The position numbers and the translations under genes were made by a program. Below are positions 1 to 6,491 of a stretch of 6,659 nucleotides of DNA, in pieces. This DNA is from a bacterium (lineage in GTDB: Bacteria > Patescibacteriota > Saccharimonadia > Saccharimonadales > Saccharimonadaceae), in NCBI GenBank assembly GCA_020626475.1, contig JAHKZT010000039.1:1-6659 (forward strand). Direction: 5' to 3'. The notes below the pieces were generated by a model that saw only the letters and a program-made list of their open reading frames with translations, did no database searches and was not told the DNA's origin. The stretch's first letter is position 1. Each line of letters begins with the position of its first letter.

Positions 1-1
1 C

Positions 2-857
2 ATTGAAGGTAATACATATAACGGCAAGGGCACTGGCGGCATTCGTTCTGATTCGACTCTGATTAGTAAGAATAATATTTACCGCAACAATACCTCGACA
101 TATTATGGCGGCGCTATTGAGATTGCCGATAGTAACGGATATGGCAGTACCTTTACTTCAACCAATGATAAAATTTATGGCAATAGCGCCATGATAGGAG
201 GCGGCGTATTCTTGTTGCAGGGCACCGCAGATCTCTCTACTACCGAAGTTTATAACAACAAAGCGAGCTATGCTGGCAACGATTATTTTATTAATTCGTC
301 AGTTGCTAGCGCGAAAATTATTCCTGCCGCCAATATGACTGGCTATGCTACCTACGGCTCGACTGAGACTAACCTAGAAAATTAGTATAGAGAACGCTGG
401 CACTTGTTTCGACGTCAATAATCCTACGGCTGTCGTTGATCCGGCGAATATCGTTGCTGGTTCCCAGTATGCTCTTACTGCTGCTGGTAAAGTTGTCTAT
501 ACAATCAAATTTGACGCGGCGGGCGGTAGCGCAGTTGACGACATTAAGGTTATAGTTGGCGAGACTGCAACTGCTCCAACCGATCCAACTAAGGATGGCT
601 ACATATTTAAGGGCTGGTATACTGACGATACTTACGAGACTGAGTTTGATTTTAATGCGTCGGTAACGGCCAATGCGACAGCCTACGCCAAGTGGGAAGA
701 AACTCCAGCTCCGGATCCGGATCCAACTCAAGACCCAGAACCAGTTCCAACTCCAACGCCAGAGAATCCGTCTACGCATGACGATGTTATGAGCTATGTT
801 GCAACATTCGCTATCAGTGTACTCGGGCTCGGCGTTGCCTTCATCATTAAGCGCTAG
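2..857 (+). pseudogene. Surface adhesin, 3' part: beta-helix repeats, InlB B-repeat, C-terminal anchor; frameshifted
   Basis: This is the C-terminal part of a large cell-surface protein whose 5' end lies outside the window. Bases 2-385 read as Asn/Gly/Ser-rich repeats of the right-handed beta-helix adhesin type (STYYGGAIEIA, IYGNSAMIGGGVF, VYNNKASYAGNDYF) and stop at TAG 383-385. The next frame is open from 378 to 857. It encodes an InlB B-repeat, a Pro-rich spacer (PDPDPTQDPEPVPTPTP), then NPSTHDD, about 20 hydrophobic residues and a KR tail. The NPST segment resembles a variant sortase sorting signal, but it is not LPXTG, so the anchoring mode is uncertain. Removing one A from the AAAA at 378-381 joins both frames smoothly (NLEISIENAG). 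The downstream half has no usable start codon near its beginning, so it needs the shift. Likely role: adhesion or host-cell contact. It may be a real pseudogene or an assembly indel. Confidence 0.78.
498..701 (+). other. InlB B-repeat (Flg_new-type) domain within the surface protein
   Basis: These 68 codons show the hallmark of the Listeria/Bacteroides InlB B-repeat family. It opens with YTIKFDAAGG, continues with GETATAPTDPTKDGYIFKGWYTD, has a short acidic strand (ETEFDFN) and closes with TANATAYAKWEE. The conserved G-x-F-x-G-W-Y turn and the final A-KW are both present. The family forms small beta-grasp-like modules used as spacers or adhesion modules in secreted Gram-positive proteins. Only a single copy is visible. 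It lies wholly in the downstream (shifted) frame of the gene. Confidence 0.85.
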
Positions 858-1058
858 TGAGCTTTAGCCATTTCGAGCCGCTTCGGAACAGATAAAAAAA
901 GACCTCAAGGAGGACTTAATTTCATCTTGGTGCACCATAGTGCGCGAAGTTCGAACCATAATCCAGGCTGATATTTTAGATAATTTGGGTCAAAAGGAGG
1001 CTAGCATGCTGTAGTTTACTAGCCTCTTTTTAATAACTATAACTACGAAAGGTTTAAG
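858..1058 (+). other. Intergenic region between the surface protein and the small CxxC protein
   Basis: No supported gene here. Just after the surface-protein stop there is only a weak hairpin (CCTC-AAG-GAGG, 903-913), not a convincing terminator. Two 8-bp palindromes, GGTGCACC (929-936) and GTTCGAAC (949-956), follow. A stretch of 48 codons, 868-1011, is open in one frame and ends at TAG 1012-1014. It has protein-like composition but no start codon or ribosome binding site at its beginning, so it may be a gene remnant or chance. The clear element is the terminator hairpin at 992-1031. Confidence 0.5.
992..1031 (+). terminator. Intrinsic terminator or attenuator hairpin upstream of the small CxxC gene
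   Basis: The arms AAAAGGAGGCTAG (992-1004) and CTAGCCTCTTTT (1019-1030) pair almost perfectly, with one bulged G. The 14-base loop is followed by T-rich sequence. It sits 28 bases before the next ATG. It could end upstream transcription or act as a leader attenuator, because the 5' arm contains a strong ribosome-binding sequence followed by ATG-CTG-TAG. The A-rich 5' arm would let it work in both directions. Confidence 0.75.
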
Positions 1059-1298
1059 ATGATTGAGATTGAAGATAACGTAATAAAGCAAGAATGTGGC
1101 ATATGCAACCACATAACGCACATAAAGCTCACTGACGACGAATTAGAGGCTTACAGATGGTATTTGGCGGGTGGTGGACCAATTCAAGAATGCCTTCCGA
1201 CTCTAAACAGGGTGGAGCGTGAGTTTTTAAAGAGCGGTTATTGCGTAAAATGCCAGAAACTACTATTCGACAATGGAGAAACAAAAAGATTGTATTAA
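1059..1298 (+). CDS. Small two-CxxC (zinc-ribbon-like) protein, phage/plasmid type
   Basis: A 79-residue cytoplasmic protein with no signal peptide or membrane segment. It has two CxxC pairs, C13/C16 (ECGIC) and C62/C65 (YCVKC), plus a lone C45, the pattern of a zinc ribbon. The middle, GGPIQECLPTLNRVEREFLKSGYC, matches in style a family of small hypothetical proteins, seen often in phages and plasmids, that carry an 'IQ..-P-L-..-REFL-SG-C..C' block. This family resemblance is from memory. The start ATG has GAAAGG (1047-1052) six bases upstream. The gene stands alone, with a hairpin before it and a terminator after it. Function is unknown; a regulatory or nucleic-acid-binding role is only inferred from the metal-binding pattern. 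Confidence 0.75.
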   Translation: MIEIEDNVIKQECGICNHITHIKLTDDELEAYRWYLAGGGPIQECLPTLNRVEREFLKSGYCVKCQKLLFDNGETKRLY

Positions 1299-1324
1299 AT
1301 ACTAAATAATTTTTTATAAAAAAG

Positions 1325-1353
1325 TATAATGGGTCTACGCCCATTATATTTTT
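1325..1353 (+). terminator. Bidirectional intrinsic terminator after the small CxxC gene
   Basis: TATAATGGG (1325-1333) pairs perfectly with CCCATTATA (1340-1348), extended by a T-G wobble around a CTAC loop, and T5 follows. A-rich sequence on the left (TTTTTTATAAAAAAG) gives a T-tract when read on the minus strand. It can therefore also stop transcripts coming from the minus-strand small ORF and DUF262 gene. It separates the two convergent units. Confidence 0.85.
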
Positions 1354-1398
1354 ACGTCTTTTTTAGGGGTGGCAGAGACCCCCGAGGTACTTTCCCCC

Positions 1399-1431
1399 TG
1401 AGCAACAACTATGGCGGTGCTATTGACGGGG
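1399..1431 (+). pseudogene. Fragment of a surface-protein repeat (LSNNYGGAIDG)
   Basis: Read on the plus strand this piece gives LSNNYGGAIDG. Its core at the DNA level (TATGGCGG-GCTATTGA) matches the beta-helix repeat of the surface protein at about 104-119, which reads YYGGAIE. The upstream codons in frame give RGTFP, and the frame ends at a TAA near 1485 without further repeat-like sequence. There is no start or ribosome binding site. It is best seen as a leftover of a surface-protein gene at the edge of the restriction island. The match is short, so chance cannot be excluded. Confidence 0.4.
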
Positions 1432-1443
1432 TTAAATCGCTAA

Positions 1444-1521
1444 CTATTCTTCGTCAAGCGGATACTTGCGATTTAGCTTCCACATAAAAATCCAGCGACG
1501 AATAAGCTGATAGAAAAACAT
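1444..1521 (-). CDS. Small 25-residue cationic, aromatic-rich peptide ORF
   Basis: This ORF starts with ATG at 1521-1519 and ends with TAG at 1446-1444. Its start has an excellent ribosome binding site, AAAAAGGAG, five bases upstream, and a perfect TATAAT box sits further up, so it looks like a true transcribed gene. The peptide begins MFFYQLIRRWIFMWK and ends in PLDEE. It is rich in Phe/Trp/Tyr and Arg/Lys in its first 20 residues and acidic at the C-terminus. The first half could form a short amphipathic or membrane-associated helix. It follows the DUF262 gene by 94 bases on the same strand. No family is recognised. A type I toxin-like or membrane-regulatory peptide is possible but unproven. 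Confidence 0.55.
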   Translation of the reverse strand: MFFYQLIRRWIFMWKLNRKYPLDEE

Positions 1522-1526
1522 ATTTA

Positions 1527-1532
1527 CTCCTT
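1527..1532 (-). promoter_or_regulatory. Ribosome binding site of the 25-residue ORF
   Basis: AAGGAG on the minus strand, inside AAAAAGGAG, lies five bases before the ATG at 1521. It is one of the strongest Shine-Dalgarno matches in the window. Together with the TATAAT upstream it is the main reason for calling so short an ORF. Confidence 0.65.
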
Positions 1533-1556
1533 TTTGTTAGTTTTATTAGTTCACAG

Positions 1557-1562
1557 ATTATA
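1557..1562 (-). promoter_or_regulatory. Promoter -10 box (TATAAT) for the 25-residue ORF
   Basis: A perfect TATAAT on the minus strand lies about 35 bases before the ATG at 1521, which puts the likely transcript start near 1550 and leaves a short leader with the ribosome binding site. The -35 is poor: TGCTTT sits 17 bases upstream, and the better TTGAAC is 26 bases away. The call therefore rests mainly on the -10 box. Confidence 0.45.
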
Positions 1563-1615
1563 TGAAACCGTACAAAAAGAAAGCATGAGTTCAATATTTT
1601 TAAAACTGACGGTTT

Positions 1616-3442
1616 TTATAGCGAGTAATAGTAGTCTTTAACTAATTTTGCCATTTCGTCGCGGCGCTCTTCTAAGAACTTTTCGTAGTCATTGATGTCG
1701 TAATTAACCACGGTCTTTGGAATTGCATTTTCTTTTAGATTTTGAGTGAGCTGTTCTTCGTTTGAAATCTCATTATTGAAGATGCCGTCAAATTGCCTTA
1801 CTTTGCTCAAATACACTTTTGGCGCATCGTCGTCGAGTTTTTTATTGACGTCGTCCCTCAGATATACGAAGTTGGCGATCTTATTGTAACCGTCTTTATC
1901 TACGCCATTAGCTACCAGATAGCTCTTAGGAAAGATATGATGGATATTGGGGGTGGTCATATCCGCAACTTTAAGTTGAGGAGTTAAGAATCCATGAAGA
2001 TTAAGCTTCCTTTGCGCGGCCACGAATACATTCCAGAACTGGTTGCTCGTATTGGTTTTGTCAAACTCGTCAGGCAGGGTCGATGTCCAATAAATGTCCG
2101 TAAGCTCCTGCATCTCGAGGGTGTCCACAAACTTTGTTAAGTCCCCCGGCTTTTTGATGCGTTTGAAGTCTTCGCTAAATGCCAATGACGAACCTGTTAA
2201 GCGTGACTTTAGGAGCGAGATTACGAACAGTCTGCGTAGCTTACTTAGCGTTTCCGCATTAATGTCACCAATATCGCAAAGTCTTAGATATACGCCATAC
2301 AGGTAGTTCACGGCTGCTTTAGCGGTTAGTATAGACTTGTCGCTATAGCCACTCGCCATTAAGATATCTTCAACGAAGTGTTTAAAGTTATACTCTCGCG
2401 TGTATTTGAAAATGCCATCTTTTAGCTTCTCAAACGAGTCGTCGGCTATCTCTTTAAAATCAGCACGCTGTTCAAAGTCGCGGCCAGAAAGCAATTGTAC
2501 TAACTCGCCAAGTTTATTGCGGTCGAATTGAAGCGCTAATACGGTCTGTAGGATGTCACTATATTCTGGGTCATACAAATCACTTTGCTCGTTCTTTAAC
2601 CATGCAATATGTTTGTAGTAATCCGTCTCGACGAACTTAGTGTCGTTTTTCTCGATATCCTTGTACTGCATTGGCTCAACGGCTAAGTTGCAGAAATAGT
2701 CGAGGAATTTACGCAGATTCATACCATATTCATCGCCTTGCTCTCGTTCGTATACGGCAATCTTACTCATTACGAAATCGGCATTGGATAACTTCGTACC
2801 TTTTTGGTTAATACGGATAAATATGTCATTCACAATGTCTATTGGCAATTCAGACGACAGTACAATGTTGCCAATCTCTTTATTGCGTATTTGGCGTAAA
2901 TCAGTAATATGCTTATCAATCAGGTCAAGCTCTTCGTCGCTAAAGCGATTTTTCTTTTCGCCATCAACTTTAATTATGTTTTTCGCATCATACTCAGCGA
3001 TAAAGCGACGGCTACTAAAATCTTCGCCCATTATTTCCGAAATGTCGGCAATCCACTCTGAGCCGCGACGGGTACTACTGTCTTGGACTTTAAATTCTTC
3101 GGTTACGGGATTGAACGAAATGGCAATTTGTTCTTCTTTGTATCTATCGTTAATTACTGGCAGGCCTTTGATTGCTGCTCGTAAAGCCGTAATGCGCTGC
3201 TGACCATCAATTAAGATTTGTTTACCATGAGAGGACGTGCCATCTTTAAGCCGAACCGCAGGGTTTTGCCAAGTGATAATGTAGCCAACTGGATATCCGT
3301 TATATAGTGAGTCGATTAAATCGCGAACTTGTGATTTCTTCCAGACGAAGGGGCGCTGTATCTCTGGAATTGCTACTACGCCAGATTGGACCCACCCAAG
3401 GAGTATGTTTACTTTTTCATTATTGATTGAGTATTTTTCCAT
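1616..3442 (-). CDS. DUF262 / DUF1524 (HNH) GmrSD-like endonuclease
   Basis: A 608-residue cytoplasmic protein, full length for a fused GmrS-GmrD-type enzyme. The N-terminal DUF262 domain shows IPEIQRPFVW (25-34), YPVGYIITW (50-58), the signature ILIDGQQRITAL (76-87) and FIRINQKGTKLSNADF (208-223). The family's DGQQR loop is tied to nucleotide-dependent activity. The C-terminal DUF1524 HNH nuclease shows NIHHIFPKSYL (H501/H502), then IANFVYL (N524) and DVNKK (N533). Family members such as GmrSD and BrxU cut phage DNA with modified cytosines; that target is inferred here. The ATG at 3442 has AAGG (3451-3448) five bases upstream, overlapping the stop of the hsdR remnant, with seven bases between the genes. 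This suggests coupled translation. All key motifs are present, so the gene looks intact. Genes of this family often ride inside type I restriction loci. Confidence 0.9.
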   Translation of the reverse strand: MEKYSINNEKVNILLGWVQSGVVAIPEIQRPFVWKKSQVRDLIDSLYNGYPVGYIITWQNPAVRLKDGTSSHGKQILIDGQQRITALRAAIKGLPVINDRYKEEQIAISFNPVTEEFKVQDSSTRRGSEWIADISEIMGEDFSSRRFIAEYDAKNIIKVDGEKKNRFSDEELDLIDKHITDLRQIRNKEIGNIVLSSELPIDIVNDIFIRINQKGTKLSNADFVMSKIAVYEREQGDEYGMNLRKFLDYFCNLAVEPMQYKDIEKNDTKFVETDYYKHIAWLKNEQSDLYDPEYSDILQTVLALQFDRNKLGELVQLLSGRDFEQRADFKEIADDSFEKLKDGIFKYTREYNFKHFVEDILMASGYSDKSILTAKAAVNYLYGVYLRLCDIGDINAETLSKLRRLFVISLLKSRLTGSSLAFSEDFKRIKKPGDLTKFVDTLEMQELTDIYWTSTLPDEFDKTNTSNQFWNVFVAAQRKLNLHGFLTPQLKVADMTTPNIHHIFPKSYLVANGVDKDGYNKIANFVYLRDDVNKKLDDDAPKVYLSKVRQFDGIFNNEISNEEQLTQNLKENAIPKTVVNYDINDYEKFLEERRDEMAKLVKDYYYSL

Positions 3443-3449
3443 ATAAACC

Positions 3450-5513
3450 TTAATCTTTCTTTAGTTGCTCATAAACACTGTGCTTAAATGCATCGAGAAC
3501 TTTCTTCTTGAGGTTCTGATCGTTGAGAAGCAGAGTGAAGAACTCATTATTGCTCGTGAGGCCCTCAAGCAGTGCCTCGTCAGCGTCGTCATAAAAGCTA
3601 TACGCGAAATCGTCCTCGTTGTTGTTCTTAGCTCCAACCTTAAGGTTCTCATTCTTAAGGAGAAGGTCTTTGATTTGAAGCATTGATTTTGTTGCAACAT
3701 CAGTGTCGAACAACTGGCCGGAAGCGGCATTGATATCTTCGATAATACGTGAAAGTAGTTGCTCTTCGTCCTTAGTAAGATGAACTTCGGCACTTGGTAG
3801 CTTCACGAATGGTTTTGAAGCATGCGGGCCGCCATTATGCGTTTGCGCGTAGAGGTTCTTAAACTCCACCATGTTTATTTTCTTAGTAATATCGATGCCG
3901 TTCGCTGTACCGTAATCGATATTGGTTAAGAAGGTTGAGATGAAGATGTACTTTTTATACAACTCGTTGTCAATTTGGCCAGTAATCAGGGACAGGAAGT
4001 CGTAGAGGCGGACGTAGCTACGGCATGCACTGATAAATTCCTTCTTTTTGGCATCGTCGTCTCGGAACATGTTGTTCATGACTAGGATATTGCGACGAAT
4101 AATTTGGTTTGCCTCCGCATTTGCGTTGATTCTAGTGCGAATGTTGCCGGTACCTTTAACGTCTTTGGCTGCATTTTCGTATACAACCTTGAATAAGGCA
4201 TCGACATCGTAATCAGTAATTACGCCATAGCCATCTATCTCTTCGGCCTTATCTCGGAGTTCTGATACGGAAGCCGTATTCTTCAAAACAGTAGTCGTGT
4301 AATATGGAGCAAAAGCATCCTCCATCTCCGAGTAGGTGTTTACGAAATCGAGGATGAACGTTTTCTTGGCGAACGGAGCGCAAGTACGATTAAGGCGCGA
4401 CAGGGTTTGAACGGCATTAACGCCAGCTAGCGGTTTTAATACATACATAGCAGAAAGTTTTGGCTGGTCGAAACCGACCTGATATTTATTAGCTACGATT
4501 AGTGTATTGTGGCGTTCAGTATTAAATTCTTCTGGCAGTTTATCTTCCGAGAAGCCATTAATGCCTCGTTCTGTATATTCTGTTTCATCGCCATCCAACT
4601 TGACCTTGCCAGTAAATGCAACCAGCGGCTTAACATCTTCGATTGCGTGGTCGCTAAGATATTTCTTCAAAGCAAAGTAGTAGCGAACAGCCTCTTCGCG
4701 CCAATTAGTTACGATCATAGCTTTAGCCTGACCACCAAGCTCATTCTTAACATTGTCGCGGAAGTGGGCTACTATGATAGCGATTCGCTGTTCGATATTT
4801 TCTGGATTCAGCATGGCGGTTCGATAAATTTGCTTCTTTGCTTCCGTCGTTTTCAGCTCTGGGTCATCTTCGCTAGATTTCAAAACTTGGTAGAAAGTAT
4901 TGTACTCGGTATAGTTGTTGAGCACGTCGAGGATGAAACCCTCTTCAATAGCTTGCTTCATTGAGTAAAGATGGAAAGCAGCTTTTCTGACGTCACCCTC
5001 AGGAGTCACTACGTCGGTACCAAATAGCTGAAGAGTGGTCGGCTTTGGGGTGGCCGTAAAAGCGAACACGGAAACGTTCTCTTGCTTACCATTTTTGCTC
5101 AGCTCATTTTCGAGAATGTCTGCGCCGTCAATATCGTCGACATCGTTTGGTAAGTTATCTTTTGCGCCAAGGATGTTTTGTACGGCGGACATATCTTTAC
5201 CGGAAGTAGAAGAGTGTGCCTCATCGATAATTACGGCAAATCTCTTATCCTTCAGCTCGCGTGCCAGTTCGTTGAAGTCGAGGTAAAGGAATTTTTGGAT
5301 TGTCGTAACAATAATCTTCGTATTACCCTTGAGTGCATCGCGCAGAGTAGAGGAATCATCTCCAGCTTCTTCGCCAATTGCGCGAATAAGGCCAGGCTGA
5401 TGGTCGATACTCTTAACAGCTTTTTGTAGCTGTTGATCAACTACTAAACGGTCCGTAGGCGAATCAAAACGTCTCGCTGAAGAATATGACGAATAAAAAA
5501 TCACATACTTCAT
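3450..5513 (-). pseudogene. hsdR: Type I restriction enzyme R subunit (HsdR), 5'-truncated
   Basis: A 687-codon open frame for the motor and C-terminal part of HsdR, the ATP-dependent translocase of type I restriction. Visible motifs: TDRLVVDQQLQ (20-30), TTIQKF (70-75), motif II VIIDEAHSS (94-102), motif III AFTATPKPTTLQLFG (151-165), YSMKQAIEEGFILDVL (183-198), motif V IVANKYQVGFDQP (339-351) and motif VI QTLSRLNR (369-376). Family members are about 1000 residues. The N-terminal PD-(D/E)xK nuclease domain and the GSGKS Walker A loop, normally some 30 residues before TDR, are missing, and the first 15 or so residues (MKYVIFYSSYSSARR) do not look like HsdR. An in-frame TAA lies five codons upstream and no ribosome binding site precedes the ATG. 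No hsdM or hsdS is adjacent, and a terminator sits just upstream. It is therefore called a remnant, although the rest of the frame is undamaged and a shortened protein could still be made. Confidence 0.85.
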
Positions 5514-5518
5514 ATATT

Positions 5519-5535
5519 GTTGTAAATATTACAAC
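5519..5535. repeat. Perfect inverted repeat GTTGTAA-ATA-TTACAAC, operator-like
   Basis: Two perfect 7-base arms separated by three bases lie six bases upstream of the ATG of the truncated hsdR. The size and symmetry suit a dimeric repressor site, and its place between a terminator and a start codon suits an operator. I do not recognise the regulator. It could equally be a leftover from the junction of the deletion. Confidence 0.4.
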
Positions 5536-5566
5536 TCCAACGAAGCTCCCCCCCTAGTGCAGAACA

Positions 5567-5600
5567 AAAGAAAACCTCCGAGAAATCGGAGGTTTTCTTT
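5567..5600. terminator. Perfect bidirectional intrinsic terminator
   Basis: A 15-bp perfect stem (AAAGAAAACCTCCGA with TCGGAGGTTTTCTTT) encloses a GAAA loop. The A-rich and T-rich flanks give a T-tract on both strands. On the minus strand it stands 54 bases before the hsdR remnant and would block read-through from any former hsdM/hsdS genes. It marks the border of the island. Confidence 0.9.
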
Positions 5601-5704
5601 GTCTTATGACGTCACCTATGATACAAGGAAACGCGACTGACATGGCTTTTTACGACTCATTTTTTTGTGAAACTAAGTGATTTTTTGCACCAGTTTTGAT
5701 TGCC

Positions 5705-6295
5705 ATGATTAGTTCTATGACAGGTAAAAGCTCATTTTGCACCATTTCTCATAATTTTTCTCGTGGCTTTAAGATTAAAAAATGGCAGAAAGTTTTATTA
5801 AAAAGCGGGGTGGATTTAAGTCTGATTCACTTAGTTGGTATATTTCTTTCGGTAATTATAAATGACCGCTTAATCTATAAGCCTGGGCGTGATGCTGCTT
5901 TAAATATAATAAAGAAAGAACACGTCAATCTTAATAGAAATAACTATCGTTTTTCTGAGCAGGAATTCCCAATAATAAGCAATAAAATTCCTAGAAATCT
6001 CATAGAACATCTCGATGAGAGGAATCTAACAACATTAACCAGGAAACGAGGTGTCGGTGGTTTTAATGTTATCCACCCTGACAGTGATCCAGATATGGTA
6101 GCATCCATCAAAAGTAATAGGAATTTATATCCATATAATTTAGACCTCGTAGAAAGAAAAGTGCTTTTCTTCAACGCTCAAGAAAAAGACCCCAGTTTAA
6201 AACAATTCGATATCGATATTAATGAACTGAAATCTGAACTCATTAAGCTCGGCAATAATGTCAAGGCATTGGATGATTTACTATCTATTCACTAA
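5705..6295 (+). CDS. Hypothetical protein, unrecognised, AT-rich codons
   Basis: A 196-residue protein that I do not recognise. Its codons are more AT-rich than those of the surface protein (many TTA, AAA, AAT, ATT). The first third is basic, with a moderately hydrophobic stretch LSLIHLVGIFLSVIIN that may be a buried helix rather than a true membrane span. The middle has RKRGVGGFNVIHPDSD. The end is acidic and helical (INELKSELIKLGNNVKALDDLL), perhaps a short coiled coil. The start is unclear: ATG 5705, ATG 5717 and TTG 5696 all lack a ribosome binding site. The same frame runs upstream through one TGA (5678-5680) to ATG codons at 5642 and 5618, so the gene may be truncated at its 5' end. It lies divergent from the restriction remnant and ends in TAA. 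Confidence 0.55.
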   Translation: MISSMTGKSSFCTISHNFSRGFKIKKWQKVLLKSGVDLSLIHLVGIFLSVIINDRLIYKPGRDAALNIIKKEHVNLNRNNYRFSEQEFPIISNKIPRNLIEHLDERNLTTLTRKRGVGGFNVIHPDSDPDMVASIKSNRNLYPYNLDLVERKVLFFNAQEKDPSLKQFDIDINELKSELIKLGNNVKALDDLLSIH

Positions 6296-6336
6296 CAATG
6301 TCGATACTAATCTAACTTAGCCAAACGGGTAATGGA

Positions 6337-6366
6337 TGCCTGCAGGGTGATTATATCCTGCAGGCA
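6337..6366. repeat. Perfect 10-bp inverted repeat (possible terminator)
   Basis: TGCCTGCAGG (6337-6346) and CCTGCAGGCA (6357-6366) pair perfectly around a 10-base AT-rich loop. It lies 41 bases after the stop of the unrecognised gene, where a terminator is expected. No T-run follows (ATAATTCTAT), so it is not a standard intrinsic terminator. It may stabilise the transcript end or be a protein-binding palindrome. Confidence 0.55.
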
Positions 6367-6429
6367 ATAATTCTATAGCATCTGGGTTCTATGATGCGGT
6401 AGCATATCGGCAATAACAGCGCTTTATAT

Positions 6430-6458
6430 TTGACAAAATTCCCTCTTTTAAATAAACT
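6430..6458 (+). promoter_or_regulatory. Sigma70-type promoter of the secreted protein gene
   Basis: A consensus -35 TTGACA (6430-6435) and a -10 TAAACT (6453-6458, four of six consensus bases) are separated by exactly 17 bases. Transcription would start near 6465, giving a leader of about 27 bases that carries the AAGGAAGG ribosome binding site at 6480-6487. Confidence 0.65.
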
Positions 6459-6491
6459 TAAGCTAAATAGTCAATAAACAAGGAAGGTCAA

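Noticed and set aside
369..779. 136-codon minus-strand ORF over the surface protein
   Set aside because: It is the shadow of the InlB-repeat frame: Arg/Trp/Ser/Ile-rich nonsense composition with no ribosome binding site.
929..985. Possible tRNA remnant around GTTCGAAC
   Set aside because: The TTCGAAC string recalls a T-loop on the minus strand, but the flanking bases do not form a T-stem and no other tRNA arm can be folded.
1129..1344. 71-codon minus-strand ORF over the small CxxC gene
   Set aside because: It overlaps the better-supported plus-strand gene and runs into the terminator hairpin, with no ribosome binding site.
1580..1603. Terminator directly after the DUF262 gene
   Set aside because: AAACCGT and ACGGTTT can pair on the minus strand, but the loop is about 40 bases long and no T-run follows, so it is too weak to call.
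2784..3203. 139-codon plus-strand ORF inside the DUF262 gene
   Set aside because: Antisense shadow of a conserved domain; Ser/Leu/Arg-rich with no family motif.
4509..4964. 151-codon plus-strand ORF inside hsdR
   Set aside because: Antisense shadow of the conserved motor region with no start signals.
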